NCBI GenBank assembly: GCA_038503075.1 | Contig: JBCAML010000005.1 | Span: forward strand, 1,116,001-1,180,000 | From: Gyromitra esculenta | Lineage: Eukaryota; Ascomycota; Pezizomycetes; Pezizales; Discinaceae | Direction: 5' to 3' | DNA length: 64,000 bases | In this document: in pieces, positions 10,977 to 22,282 of the stretch | How positions within the stretch are numbered: position 1 is the stretch's first letter | Layout: every line of letters begins with the position of its first letter | Notes under the pieces: model-generated | The model's database searches: none | What the model was told of the DNA's origin: nothing | Seen by the model: the letters and a program-made list of their open reading frames with translations, nothing else | Program-made: the position numbers and the translations under genes

Positions 10977-12678
10977 ATGAATATCCCCACAGAGATAATT
11001 GACCACATATCGACATACATACCTGAGCGAAGTCACCAAGCAAATCTTGCTTTGGTTAATAAGGCATGGAATTTCTCCGTAACGCCGTTGCTATATCGTG
11101 ATATTGTTCTCGATGAATTCCCCGATCACCTAGCCCGGCTTCAAGAGTCCGGATCGTTACCTCAGATGCATAGCATTACATCAACTCTTGCAAAGTATGC
11201 TATTCCGTAAACAAGGCCCCTGGACTGTGGCTGCTGTGGAGGAACCCATGCTAAAACTGCCCCCAAGAAATCCCTCCCTCAGCTCCCTAGCTCATTCTAT
11301 CCGGCATTCCTTCCCTGCAGGTTCTCAATTCGAGGCCCGCCAGCGTCATAAATGGGAGATATCCCTTCTCCGCATCCGATCATGTCTCCAAGAGATTCTC
11401 GACCGCAACGGCTTCCCTCGAGTCAAAAAATTGATTTTGCTCTCCCCCGACGTTGAGATTGCAGAAATTCTCCTAACCGGACTACTCCCGCAGTTGCAGC
11501 ATTTGAATATCACATCCCCATTCTTCAGGTACTTCAATTTTGAAACCGAAGATAGTCTGGGGTTCCAGCATCTTGAAGAGTTGGAGCTAGGGTTCTCTCA
11601 GGACTTTCTTCGTGGAGGAAGCTTAGGTTTATTGAACGACAAGACGGTTGCTGCTATTAGAGACTATGCCCTCGCAGGCGATCACATGAATGCTCAGCTC
11701 AATGCTTTCCTCTCGCGCTGTCCTTCATTACGCATACTGAGGATCAACGGGACTAAAGAACTTCATACATTGCTAGAATCTGTTACCTTCCCTTGTCTCA
11801 AGGTCCTCGAAATAGGCCCTATTTTCAATCAGCCGATTGACTTTGCGGTGGATGGCCTGAATTCTTTCCTCGAACGCCACACCAGCATTTCACGGCTTGC
11901 ACTCCACAACCTCCCGAGCGAGGCCGCGGATAACCTAAAGCTTTCAGAGGCATCGTGTCTTAACATTCGCGAGTTTATATCTAGGATTGAAGAGATCCCA
12001 TCAAACTACTTCGCATTCCTGAGACAGTTTCAGAGGCTAGAGACATACAGACTCCAATATCACATCATAGTAGGCGAGGTTATGCACAGCGAACTGCTCA
12101 ACCTGCTTCCCGAACTGCAATGCAACAGTCCTGGAATAAAGGATTTAACATTGCCTATGCCATCGCATATCTCCGGTTGGACGCTGACCGACCAAAAGGA
12201 GGAGCTAGCGAGAAGATCACTGATGGAATTCGGCAAGGCTCTAACGGAATTCATCCCGACTGTTGAGAGATTTGGTATTTCTCAGACTGGCCGGTTTTTC
12301 GATTTGGGAGCAGTAAGAGATCACTCACGAGCTCTTGTTGGAATTCAACTAACTTGAGGTTAGGCGGATTGGGCGCAGTCCTTTTCTACACACCCATCAC
12401 TGCGTAGCCTCGCAATCAAAACCTCGTTCATTCCGGTTATATCAGTCTATGAATCAGACGATATTAGACGGACCTTCATCAATCAGCTCGCGCTAGAATT
12501 CTCTGCGATCCCCAAACTAGAGAGTTTCGTGTTCTATGAGAGTATGAATCACCGAACGGTCAAAATCGAGATCGTGAGAATGGAGGGCGGTCTTGTAGAA
12601 GGAATGGAGGTACCAGTTCGTTCCGGAGAGATGGAGAATGTTTTCTTTGATACTTTCTTTGATTCTGATGGCTGGTGA
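10977..12678 (+). CDS. F-box protein with leucine-rich tail
   Basis: Three exons, 10977-11194, 11283-12312 and 12364-12678, give 520 residues. Residues 1-45 are an F-box (IPTEIIDHISTYIP, then LALVNKAWN and PLLYRDI). The rest is a series of Leu-rich segments such as FPRVKKLILL, LQHLNITS, CLKVLEIG and SISRLALHNL, which resemble degenerate LRRs. F-box proteins recruit substrates to SCF ubiquitin ligases; the substrate is unknown. The last intron (12313-12363) is inferred because the open frame otherwise stops at 12357. Joining GGAGCA to GCGGAT restores 104 more residues, and the intron has a CAACTAAC branch site. Exon 2's acceptor at 11282 is the only one in phase nearby. Confidence 0.8.
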
Positions 12679-13646
12679 TTGTACGTCACGTTACGGACGA
12701 TTTTCTATTGAGGGGAAAAAATGAGCGCTCAGGCTGGGCTCAAATTTACCCCTAAACAAACCGTTGGAAGCGCCATGTGCTTGGTCGACATAATTGGACG
12801 TGTTTTGTGAGTTAGGTCCGGTATTAGCATATCTACATGTAGCTATTGAAAGAAGCTTGGACTTCGTGACCCATGCTATGTTTGGTGTACTCTTTGATAC
12901 TAGCTTGGTTTCGTCAGCAAACACCGCAGCTTCACAAACAGTCACTCGCCAGATGTTCCCAACCGATAACAGCCTTGAGCACTAGGTGATATAGTTGCAG
13001 GGCTAGCCACAACTTTATACCAGACGCCCAGTGGATAATGGATATCTGAGATCTCTCGTTGTGGCTACTGTCTGTGGGCCTTGCAATTGTACAACCGAGA
13101 CGACGCGCCCCCACTCATTGGATGAATCTATGATTTACATAGGTGGTATGCACCTGTATTGTAAATTCGGTGTAAAATCTCGCCGAAAAGTGCTGAAGAT
13201 TTATCACATCGAGCTCCTTCTTGCCTCGGCATGGCGTCAACGGTGTCACCTAAACACTAATACCTCGGTGATCAGTAATATAAAGCAAAGAAAGCTTGGT
13301 TGTCTTGGCGTATCAGTATTACTGAACAAGAAGGATTATGCATATGCCGGGGAGTGCTGGTGATATTGTAATTCCACAGCGGATCAACATACATGTATCT
13401 GCATCAAATAAAATAAATTGCTATACCTCGCATATAATTATTAAGGCTGATTAGAAGCATTTACTTAGAGTACATATACCGAGAGATTTCCCACCTCTAA
13501 AACACCATAGGCACTGCTGAACCATCGCGTGCATCCATCTGATCAAGGTTGAACTAGCATCCTAGACTTGAGATTGCAACAGCGCCTTAAATCCTTAGTT
13601 ACCTCACTACTTGCTAGAAATCTGCTGAGACTCCGTTTGAGCTGAA
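12679..13646. other. Intergenic region between F-box and MFS genes
   Basis: No supported gene. The sequence is AT-rich with scattered short open frames without motifs. It includes the likely promoter of the downstream MFS gene, but I see no clear element. Confidence 0.5.
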
Positions 13647-15378
13647 ATGTCGTCTCGCAGCTCGAACGAATTGCAGAATCGGGATCTGGAGAAAACCATC
13701 TCCGTAGTGGTCGATAATAGTCAAAGCGACAACATCGCTACGCCTGATTGGGATGGACCAGATGATGCCGATAACCCAAAGACATGGAGTCTTAGAAAGC
13801 GGTTATTCCATAGTATAATTCCTGGACTCTTCAACTTTGTAATGTAAGGCTTCAATCATCGACCCTCAACCGTCTGTGCTCGTAACTAACAGTCTATCGA
13901 ATCTAAAGCTCACTGGGAGCTTCAGTTTATACTCCTGGGGTTACAGAGATTGTCACAGTTTTCGGTGTCAGTACAACAGTCGCTATCCTGGGGTTGTCAC
14001 TCTATTCTCTTGGACTTGGATTCGGGCCTATGATCGGTGCACCAATATCAGAGACACAAGGCCGCAAAGCCGTATTCCTGATCACTCTCCCGATCTCACT
14101 ACTATTCACTATGGGTGCTGGGTTGGCTCAGAATATTGAAACGTTATTGATATGCAGATTTCTCTCTGGAGCATTCGGAAGCCCGTCCCTGGCTGTTGGT
14201 GCCGGAACCATAGCAGACATATGGGTACTTGAGGAGGGTGGAGGGCTAGCGGCTGTCTTGGTTATTCTTGCTCCCTTTATGGGGCCAGCTTTGGGTAAGC
14301 CATGCTCTATTAGAGTTATTTTCTGCCATGGTTCACGGTTTACTGACTACCCGATAGGTCCCCTTCTTGGCGGTTTCACTATCCTCCATCGCTCCTGGCG
14401 CTGGCTGATGTGGGTGATAATCATCATTGGCGTCCCCATATACTGTCTCACTTTTTTCACCTCCGAGACGTACAAAAAGGTTATCCTAAAGCGCCGCGCC
14501 AAAGTCCGTGGCATACAACTTCCACCGGGTCCGACAGGAGCTGAAGCTATGAAAGCACTCCTAACGGTTACTCTATTCCGACCTCTCCACATGCTATTTA
14601 CTGAACCGATTGTGGGATTCATATCTCTCTACGTTGCATTTTCCTTCGGTGTGCTGTTCGAATTCTTCGCCTCTTTCCCATACGTGTTTGGAAAAGTATA
14701 TGGGTTTGATAGCGGAGAAGTCGGAATGGCATTCTTGGGGTTATGGTTTGGATTGATACTGGCTGTAATAACGTTTGCGATTTGCGATCGAACATTATAC
14801 AAGGCGGCGAAAGAGAAAGCAAAGCTGGAGGGAGTACCTACAAGTCCAGAGCATCGTTTATATGCGAGTATGGTTGGGTCTTTGGGTATACCAGTTGCGC
14901 TCTTTTGGTGAGTTCGATACCGTTTCCTAAAAAAAACATCGAATAGGTTAGTTAATAGATTGAGTAGGTTTGCGTGGTCGGCAAGAAGCGATGTTCATTG
15001 GATTGTACCAATCTTGGCAGGAGTCCCGTTTGGATGGGGAAACCTCTGCCTCTTTGTAATACCCCTATCATGACTGTTTTTTGGTCCATCACGTGACTGA
15101 CAATTCTGTAGTTGGGAACGACGACATATCTCATGGATGTCTATCATGCTCTTAATGGAGCCTCGGCCATGGCCGCCAACGGCCTCCTTAGATACGCATT
15201 TGGAGCAGCATTTCCCCTATTTACATTACAGATGTATCGCGCGCTTGGGATCCAATGGGCGGGAAGTTTGTTAGCATTTATCAGCATCGCGCTGTTGCCT
15301 GTTCCTTGGGTATTGTTCAAATGGGGTGATATTATTAGGCAGAGAAGCTCTTATCCCACGGGGCCGGCGCGCGGTTAG
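13647..15378 (+). CDS. MFS transporter, DHA1 drug/polyamine type
   Basis: Five exons, 13647-13843, 13909-14294, 14358-14907, 14968-15055 and 15112-15378, give 495 residues. The cytosolic N-terminus ends in WDGPDDADNPKTWS, the entry signature of fungal DHA1 exporters. The TM2-3 loop has PMIGAPISETQGRKA (motif A). TM5 has SGAFGSPSLAVGAGTIAD, and GPALGPLLGGF is split by intron 2. About 12 membrane segments are expected. Such plasma-membrane H+ antiporters export drugs, polyamines or metabolites; the substrate is not deducible. Intron 2 (14295-14357) is 63 nt and stop-free in frame, so unspliced RNA could be translated. Two branch sites are CTAAC or CTGAC type. It is convergent with the NmrA-like gene 295 bp away. 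Confidence 0.9.
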
Positions 15379-15673
15379 CTAGGTAATAAGTTCTTGGGAC
15401 TTATAGGGTGGAGATATTTTAACACTGGTATATTATCCGTACTTAGAGGTTATAAGATTTGTGCGTGTATAGTGAGTTGGGGGCTGGCTAGATATGTATA
15501 AAGGCGTTGATGTATTCGCTTATTTCATAACTACATGTATTTTCAATTCTTAGTGGTGGTGCGTTTTAGTTTTAATATATGTATTAACATGAGTTTTGCT
15601 CACTTCCGTAGCCTCTATATATAATATAGAACTCTAAATTGATCGTAACAACATTGAATTTCTGATTGATCTA

Positions 15674-16902
15674 TTACACGACTTCCTTAATCTTGGAGTC
15701 GTTAAGGAGCTCCTCTACCCCCCTAAAATGAATATCTCTAAAGAAACGTTCCCGCTGATCTAACACTACGTTATAGGGCAATGAAGATGCCCCAGAATAG
15801 TTCCATTCATCCATGTAAGCTTTTGCAAGAGCGGTGGGCTCTGTTTTGGGATTCGCAATTTGGGATTCTATTTCACTGATAGGTATATGGGTAACGTTAA
15901 ATTTCCGACCTAAGCAAAGCCAATTGCGGGTTAATTTGTACTGCGCGAATTTCTCAAGACCAGAGCCGAGACTGACCATAATATTTTTCTACCAAACCAA
16001 TCGCTTTGTTCCAAGTAGTGTTTTCACCTAGCACGTAGGTATGCGCATCCTATGATCAATTTTGTTAGGGCGTATAGCTTGAAACGAGACCGCTTTGGTC
16101 AATTATGGGAAACAATAACTAGGGGACGAACCCATTTTTCTGCAGTAATAAGCCTAACACATGCTTTTGCCACGTCTCTAGCAGCCGTAAAGCCAATATT
16201 TTCGTCCCCCGTCCCCGGAATCACAGCCTCCCAAGTCTCCATATCGAGTGGCCAAACCTTGCCAAGTCCCGTCATATACGTCTTACTAGGCGGGACGAAA
16301 TAGTCCATAAACCATCCATTGTTGACAAGCGTCCACTCGATGTTACTCTGCGACTTAAGAGTTTCCCGTATTGCTTCATGGGTCGGAATATAGAATCTTG
16401 GTTTATCAGGGTGCTTGTCGACGTCCCCACCGCATTCAGAAGGAACAAACCGTTTACATGTTTTCGAAAGTGCACATGCTTCGATCATAGCGAGATGGGT
16501 GTCGTTGAAAAAACTTGTATTGGAGTGGATGAAGGAAAACAAGACTGTGGCTCCAGTAGAATCGAGGATAGATTGTATGCTGGATGCTGTATAATCCGAT
16601 ATCTGGAAGTTAACGTCCGGCCGGATGAACCATTCTCGCTCCTGGTATCACCAATTAGGGTTAGTGTCGAAATTGAGATACTATGGTAATGCTGATGATG
16701 GTGCTGGCATAGAGAAAATAACATACTGCCCGGGAAATAATAACGATCTCAAAGTTTCTAGCATCAAGAAGTTCCTCTACTAGGAATCTGGTGGGCCAAA
16801 AGTTAACTTCCGATTGGTAAGCATAGGCTGGTTCTAGGGAAGAACATACTTTGCTACATTGCCGGCACCTGCAATAGCAACAGTTATCTTGTATGTAGAC
16901 AT
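15674..16902 (-). CDS. NmrA-like / isoflavone-reductase-type NAD(P)-binding protein
   Basis: Five exons on the minus strand (16902-16850, 16787-16727, 16641-16132, 16049-15977, 15909-15674) give 310 residues. It opens MSTYKITVAIAGAGNVAKF with the GxGxxx dinucleotide motif at residues ~11-16, then FEIVIISR. The middle has RFVPSECGGDVDKHP and NNGWFMDYFVPP, typical of this family of atypical SDRs. The end EKYYGRKFNVTHIPISEIE is recovered only after removing a 67-bp intron (15910-15976). The fourth exon follows a GTTCGT donor. Members reduce small aromatic or phenolic substrates or act as redox sensors; this one cannot be assigned. No YxxxK is needed in this family. Confidence 0.87.
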
Positions 16903-17868
16903 CACGTAACTCAATATGGGTCTTTGGACTTTGATGTGTGTTTGGAGGTGATAGTCGAAGAGAAAATCTGTTGGATTTATAACCTCTGGATCATTGATTA
17001 CTATTCAGTTTCTAATGCGCGGATTTAGGATGTCTGAAACCCGAAACCAATTGCTGACTCAGACTGGTGAGGCGCAAATCAAAGCATCTCCGATATTTCC
17101 ATCTTTCGTAATTTTTACGCTTCTTAGGCAGGGTCTAGTGAGGAGAGTACTTAGAAAGATTGTTCTGTTTTATATGTAGAGAATGACCAAGGCTTGGCAT
17201 TTTGAAAACCTAACCCTGGAGTGGGTCACCAGCTTGGGAGGTCTAATCACATCATGATCAAAAGTTACGGCTAAGTTCGAATTCCTCAAGAATGTTATTC
17301 TAGGTTACCTGGATCCTCTAAGATCATTACTACCCTTGCTGCGAATCCTAGGAGGATCTCCACTTTACCTTTAGCACTTGCCAGGGATATGATGTTCATA
17401 TAGGCACTAGATCTATTAATTACCAATGCCGGTACTGGCAGCTTCTTAGCTATTACCCGGCAAAACCCTTGAATCTTATTTTTAACCCAGATACTTTCTT
17501 TGTGGTTCTCAGGTTTGCTTCCTGGGATCCAGTTACTTCTCCCTAGTTTCAATCGCTTCTGAAAAGTAAGGACGTCGATTGTAGTGACTCATGGTGTATC
17601 TTTAAAATATGGAATTATGTAGATTGTAGGGAGTGTATGCTAATATGAAAGATCTCCAGCGTCTAATGTAGTGGTTCAGATAAGAAGAAAAATTTCGATC
17701 ACTGTGAATCGGATGCAGGTTGACCGTGTTTCTGCCACAGTTACTCATACCTTCGCTTAGAGGTGCTTGTAAACTCAAAGCTACTGTGATAAGAAATGAA
17801 CTGATTAGTCGAGTTAGCTAACCTTTCATATATAAATTCTTGGTATAGGCTATGAGCTTACCGAATTG
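16903..17868. other. Intergenic region upstream of the NmrA-like gene
   Basis: AT-rich sequence. A minus-strand open stretch at 17295-17552 (IAKKLPVPALVINRSSAY inside) is preceded by a fair splice acceptor and could be a downstream exon of the orphan gene at 17869-18538, but I could not join it in phase with confidence. Confidence 0.4.
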
Positions 17869-18538
17869 CTATGTGGCGCAGTTGCTAAGGCGATAAACTG
17901 ACTTTGTGAGATTTGAAAGTTGACTTGTAGTTGCTAGAATGGATAAAGTATTAGTCCGTATTCTAGGAGGTTGGATATCGGGAGGGATTTTGAGGTTTAT
18001 TACCATCAAACTTCTTTCTATCTGAGAATTTCTTCTATCGTAATCTCCTTGGGGGTTGGGGCTATTGTAACTGCTATTGCATCTAGGCTGGGCTTGCGGT
18101 GGATTTAGATGGCAACATCTTTGAGATCTGAAGTCTTCTTCCCTGTCTTCGATCATTTCTGCTGAGAAAGCTTGGAGATCGTTTAGTTGACTCTATGAAA
18201 ACAAAGCATGTTAGTATTTGAAACAATTTAAATATCTGCTCTGGAAGAGTTGTGAAAGTAGAATCAACTGTACTTTTGTGAAGGGCTCCGCTGCGGTTAT
18301 GAGGTATTGCTCTATTCCATCCTAGGTAAAAATGTGAGTATTTCGGGGCCTATATTAGGGGGTTGGGGTGGTTGCGTACTTGGTTAAGATGTATTCGAGC
18401 AAACGCCTCTGGCCCAAGAAATGAGTGAATGTTTTCCTGAAGAATTTCCCATTCTATTCCTTCTGCCGGGATTGGATATGTTATCAGCACTGGTCTGCTG
18501 GGACTCCTTCCAGGTAACGATCTGATGTTGGAAGCCAT
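17869..18538 (-). CDS. Hypothetical protein, three-exon model
   Basis: I do not recognise this protein. Exons 18538-18380, 18321-18274 and 18192-17869 join in phase to 176 residues beginning MASNIRSLPGRSPSRPVLIT. Support comes from splice signals: intron 1 has GTACGC and CCTAG ends, and intron 2 has an AATACTAAC branch site and a TTTTCATAG acceptor. Across the joins the text reads sensibly (HLNQ-DGIEQYLITAAEPFTK-SQLNDLQAFSAEM). The first ~95 residues look like a folded domain. The last ~80 are Asn/Ser/Arg-rich, so the third exon may end earlier and splice to further exons near 17.3-17.6 kb. It could also be a decayed member of a repeated gene family. Confidence 0.45.
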
Positions 18539-20284
18539 GGCTCTAAAGAATGATAAATAAAGCGTACGCAAATAAAGAAGGAAACCACGAAAAGAGCAAT
18601 ATTCACAAATTAGTTAGATTACACTGCAGCTATGCATAAATATTTTGCCCTTCTAGAAGCTACAGCTCTTCTATTTATTATTTTGAAATCGGCGTACCCG
18701 AGGGAGAGTTTTACTGAGGCAAGGCGAGAGGTTTCGTTGTGCTGGAATGGTTTCAGGTTCCTGTTTGTTGTTCGCCTTATTTCTCCGCCTTGCTGCGCAT
18801 GTAGATCACCAAGTTGCTCAAACACTATACATAATTAGAAGATCCCCCAACCAGAGATCATCGTTTTTCGCACATAGAGGCTTTTGACCGCAGTAAGCTA
18901 GACCTTAGAAAACGAATAGAGAGAGACATTGAATTATTTGCCGTAAGCGCCGTATCCGAAGACACAGCTGATTTGGCGAGATTTACTAGGCATCAACGTC
19001 CTTTACGCGACCACGTCGTCCTCTGGCGGAATTTCAACCAGTAAGAGTGAAAATATCTACTCAGGTTTTATATGAGTCTTATTAGCGGATACGTGCTTGA
19101 AGTTCAAGGCTTTGATCCTCGGCGCAATCCATGGTTGTTCAATGTAGTATGTATCCAATCCGATCCAAGAATCGTACTCTCGCGCGCGTGCGCCTCGCAA
19201 TGTGGAGATTTCCACAGGCTGCCAGGTACTCCCCTGGATTTTGAGTTGATTTCTGCATTCAAACAAGATAGTAAATAAGGAAGAGGAGGGGTGGGTTCTC
19301 GATGTCTCTATCCGACTGGCTAGTCATAACATCGAAAATTTGAATTTCTAGCACAGCTTTTGTTGATCACACAATAGCACTCGTCAGATGGCATGGCCAC
19401 CTGTGACTGAGTCACACGGACAAGGCCACGCACGGCCTTATCTACGTTTATTTTGGAGTACAAGGCGGGTATTGTGCACGAGAGGCGCGGTGAGTTAACT
19501 GAGGCCCATAAAACACAAATCACCTACGTATACGAAAAAGTAAAAAAGTTCAGCTTAAGTTGGTTCAAAGAAACTCCAGGTTTACTCCTCTACTCTCCAC
19601 CATATGCATTGATCTCGCAAAATTCTGTTCGAGGAGATAATTTTTTGGGGGATCCTTGGAAATATTCGCCCTGCGATTTACCACTATTGAATTTAGAAGG
19701 ATTCCTCTACCTCAAACTTATGCTACATATGCATTGCCCAGCTCTTCTCTTGAGTTCCCTCTACCGACGACACCCATCCCATACTACCATCTTTAAGCCT
19801 CATATCAGTGGTAATACTACTGCTTGTTGATAGCACATCACACCGCAACTCTTAGGGAGATTATGGTTGCCCCAGTTTAAGTCTTGGGGGGCCTAGTGAA
19901 AGTAATGAAACAATTAAAGTCCAACCAAATGTATATGAACCAAAAATAAGTAGGAGAGATAGTGAGGTTAATATTATTCACACTTTTAAATATTATTCTA
20001 GCCTCGAGCCTTAGGCTGTTCTTCCTGGGCTCGATGGATACAGTTATAAGCAGTACCTATTCACGAGCCCGTAGATGAAGTCCCAGTATATACAGATTTG
20101 TATCCGCTCAAACACGAGGAAAACTAAAAATAAATATATTTTGTACATGTCCCGACCACCATCTATGCATATGTCCATCTATGCATATATGTACACACAC
20201 CAATATAAATGCCTAAAACCCCTAGTTACACGAAAGACCAGATCAAAAGACCAAAGCCAATACCCAAACCTGCTATAAAGTACA
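18539..20284. other. Intergenic region, no gene seen
   Basis: AT-rich sequence with only short open frames and no motif I can recognise. The downstream end includes the 3' flank of the minus-strand MFS gene. Confidence 0.5.
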
Positions 20285-22282
20285 TCAACTTCCATTATTC
20301 TCCCTCTCTTCCTTCTCTCTCTGTAGCCGCTGCAATATCGGCGATCGAGCCCTGACTTTCTTCCCCCATTTATAAAAGCCCCACGGAATCGGTATCAACG
20401 CAGTCGCTATAAACCCAACTGTAGTTGCAGCCCAGTTGGGTCCCAGTTTCGCATACATCTGGGGTCCAAACAGGGGCATAATCCCGCCAAGAATACTAAT
20501 GCTCGTATTAGAAAAAAATCAAAATCAAAATCAAGACATCCCAAGACCAGGGGTAAGGGGGGTTAGAGGGGGGCGGTGGTTTACCTTCTGGTTACAGTAT
20601 TACCAGCCAACGCAGACGCAGCAAACACATCGTAACTCGTAATCAAATAACTATTCCCATGCAAAAAGATCCACGTATTCCCCAACCCATACGGGATTCC
20701 ACTAAGGATCGGCCAGATCCAGTGGATGCTTGTCGGTACACAAGTCCACGCAAACCAGAACGTTGCAGCGGGGCTCAGAACTGCAGCTAGACATATACAA
20801 GCGATACGAGCTTCGGGGGGCCTTTTGCCGGTGTCGGGGTCAACTTTATGCATTTCGTAGATTTTCTGGTTGACTGGGTCGAGGAGAGCAGCGAGTACGG
20901 TGCCGACGCCAATTCCGCAGAATGCTAGACCGGAGGTTTGGGGGCCCCATCCACGGATTTGGGAGAATACAATTGGGTAGGCTGTGAAGCAGAGGTAGAG
21001 GATTCCGTAAATGACGGCGATGTAGAGTGCCCAAAAGATGCTACGCCAAAACCATATCAGTATGTTTAGAGTTATGGAAAAGGGAAGCTCCCTGCCACGG
21101 TACACACCAAAGAGGTTCAGTGAATAACATGACAAGTGGGCGTTCCAAATTCGTCCTTATTAATGTCCAAAAATCGCCCTCGCCGTCCTTATAGCAGAAT
21201 CGCGACATATATCTCTCATCCCCCGTATCCTTTCGTAGTTTTGCGGCCTTCTCCCGCATAAGCACCGGTGCATACGTTTCTGGTATAAGGAACGACATGG
21301 CTGCCAGTGCTCCAGCAACAATAAAAACCACCCAGTTAGTCCACCGCCAGCCCAAGTTTCCATAAATCAATCCACCAATAACCGGGCCGAGAACAGGTCC
21401 GTTCATCGGAGCTAGACAGAAAATTGTGAGTGCCATAGTACGCTTATGCTCATCGAATATATCCCCGATAGTGCCGGGGGCGTTTGATATTGTGACAGAT
21501 CCAACAAAAGCACTAAACACCAAGACTATCAGCGGGATGACACAGGATAATTAATAGTTGATATAATATCATACCCTAAAAATCGAACAACGAGAATTGT
21601 TGCGAAATTCTTCGCAAGACAGGCAGGTAAGATAAATATGAAGAATAGAGATAGAGAGACTAGATAAACTGGTCGTCGGCCGTATAACTCGCTCATGGGT
21701 GCTAATACCAATGGTCCTGCTGCTAGGCCGAGCATGTAGGTAGTCATGCCTAAGGTAACAGTGGTTTTAGAGGTGATGCCGAATTCTTTCATCATTCCGG
21801 GGGATCCGGAAACATATGATGTTGAGTAAAATACCCTAAATATGCATTGAGTTATAAACTGATCAATCTCGATTAAAATGGCATTTCGATAGCGAAGAAA
21901 AGAAAAGGAGAAAGAAAGGATTGGCATACACAATCCAGGTTTGTAAAGATACCAATATGAGGATAGCATATTTACGTGCCGAAGGCCAGTTCAACGCATT
22001 CTGTGGATCGTCCGGTCCATCCCATTTAACCTCAAACTCAGTATTGAGAACTGCCTCTAAATCTTTTAATGTTTTTCCAGATACCCGCGAAGCTCTAGTA
22101 GCTGTTCTGGTGATGTCCGGATCTACTACTGTCGAAATCCGCCTGATTCCCTCGTTGTAGTCTGAAATGGATATCGAGGAGATAGTGTTTGTCTCGCCCT
22201 GGTCACTACCTCCTGCTAAACCGCCTGCTTCAATATCCTTTTCGATTTCCGAGGACGAGATGTTTTCGTCGTGTTTCGCCAT
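20285..22282 (-). CDS. MFS transporter, DHA1 type
   Basis: Five exons (22282-21930, 21835-21575, 21512-21108, 21040-20585, 20495-20285) give 561 residues. The long polar N-terminus (~100 residues) ends in KWDGPDDPQNALNWPSARKY. Motif A reads PLVLAPMSELYGRRPVYLVS. GSVTISNAPGTIGDIF and GPVLGPVIGGLIYG follow, then SFLIPETYAPVLM. The exon 3-4 join makes EPLCIFWALYIAVIYG, and the exon 4-5 join makes TRSILGGIMPLFGPQMY. The C-terminus is basic. This is the fungal polyamine/multidrug exporter group; the substrate is unknown. It is distinct in sequence from the MFS at 13.6-15.4 kb, so the two are not a recent tandem duplication. Confidence 0.92.

Noticed and set aside
11195..11282. Two separate genes at 10977-11210 and 11188-12357
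   Set aside because: An 88-bp intron with a GTATGC donor and an in-phase acceptor joins them into one F-box protein.
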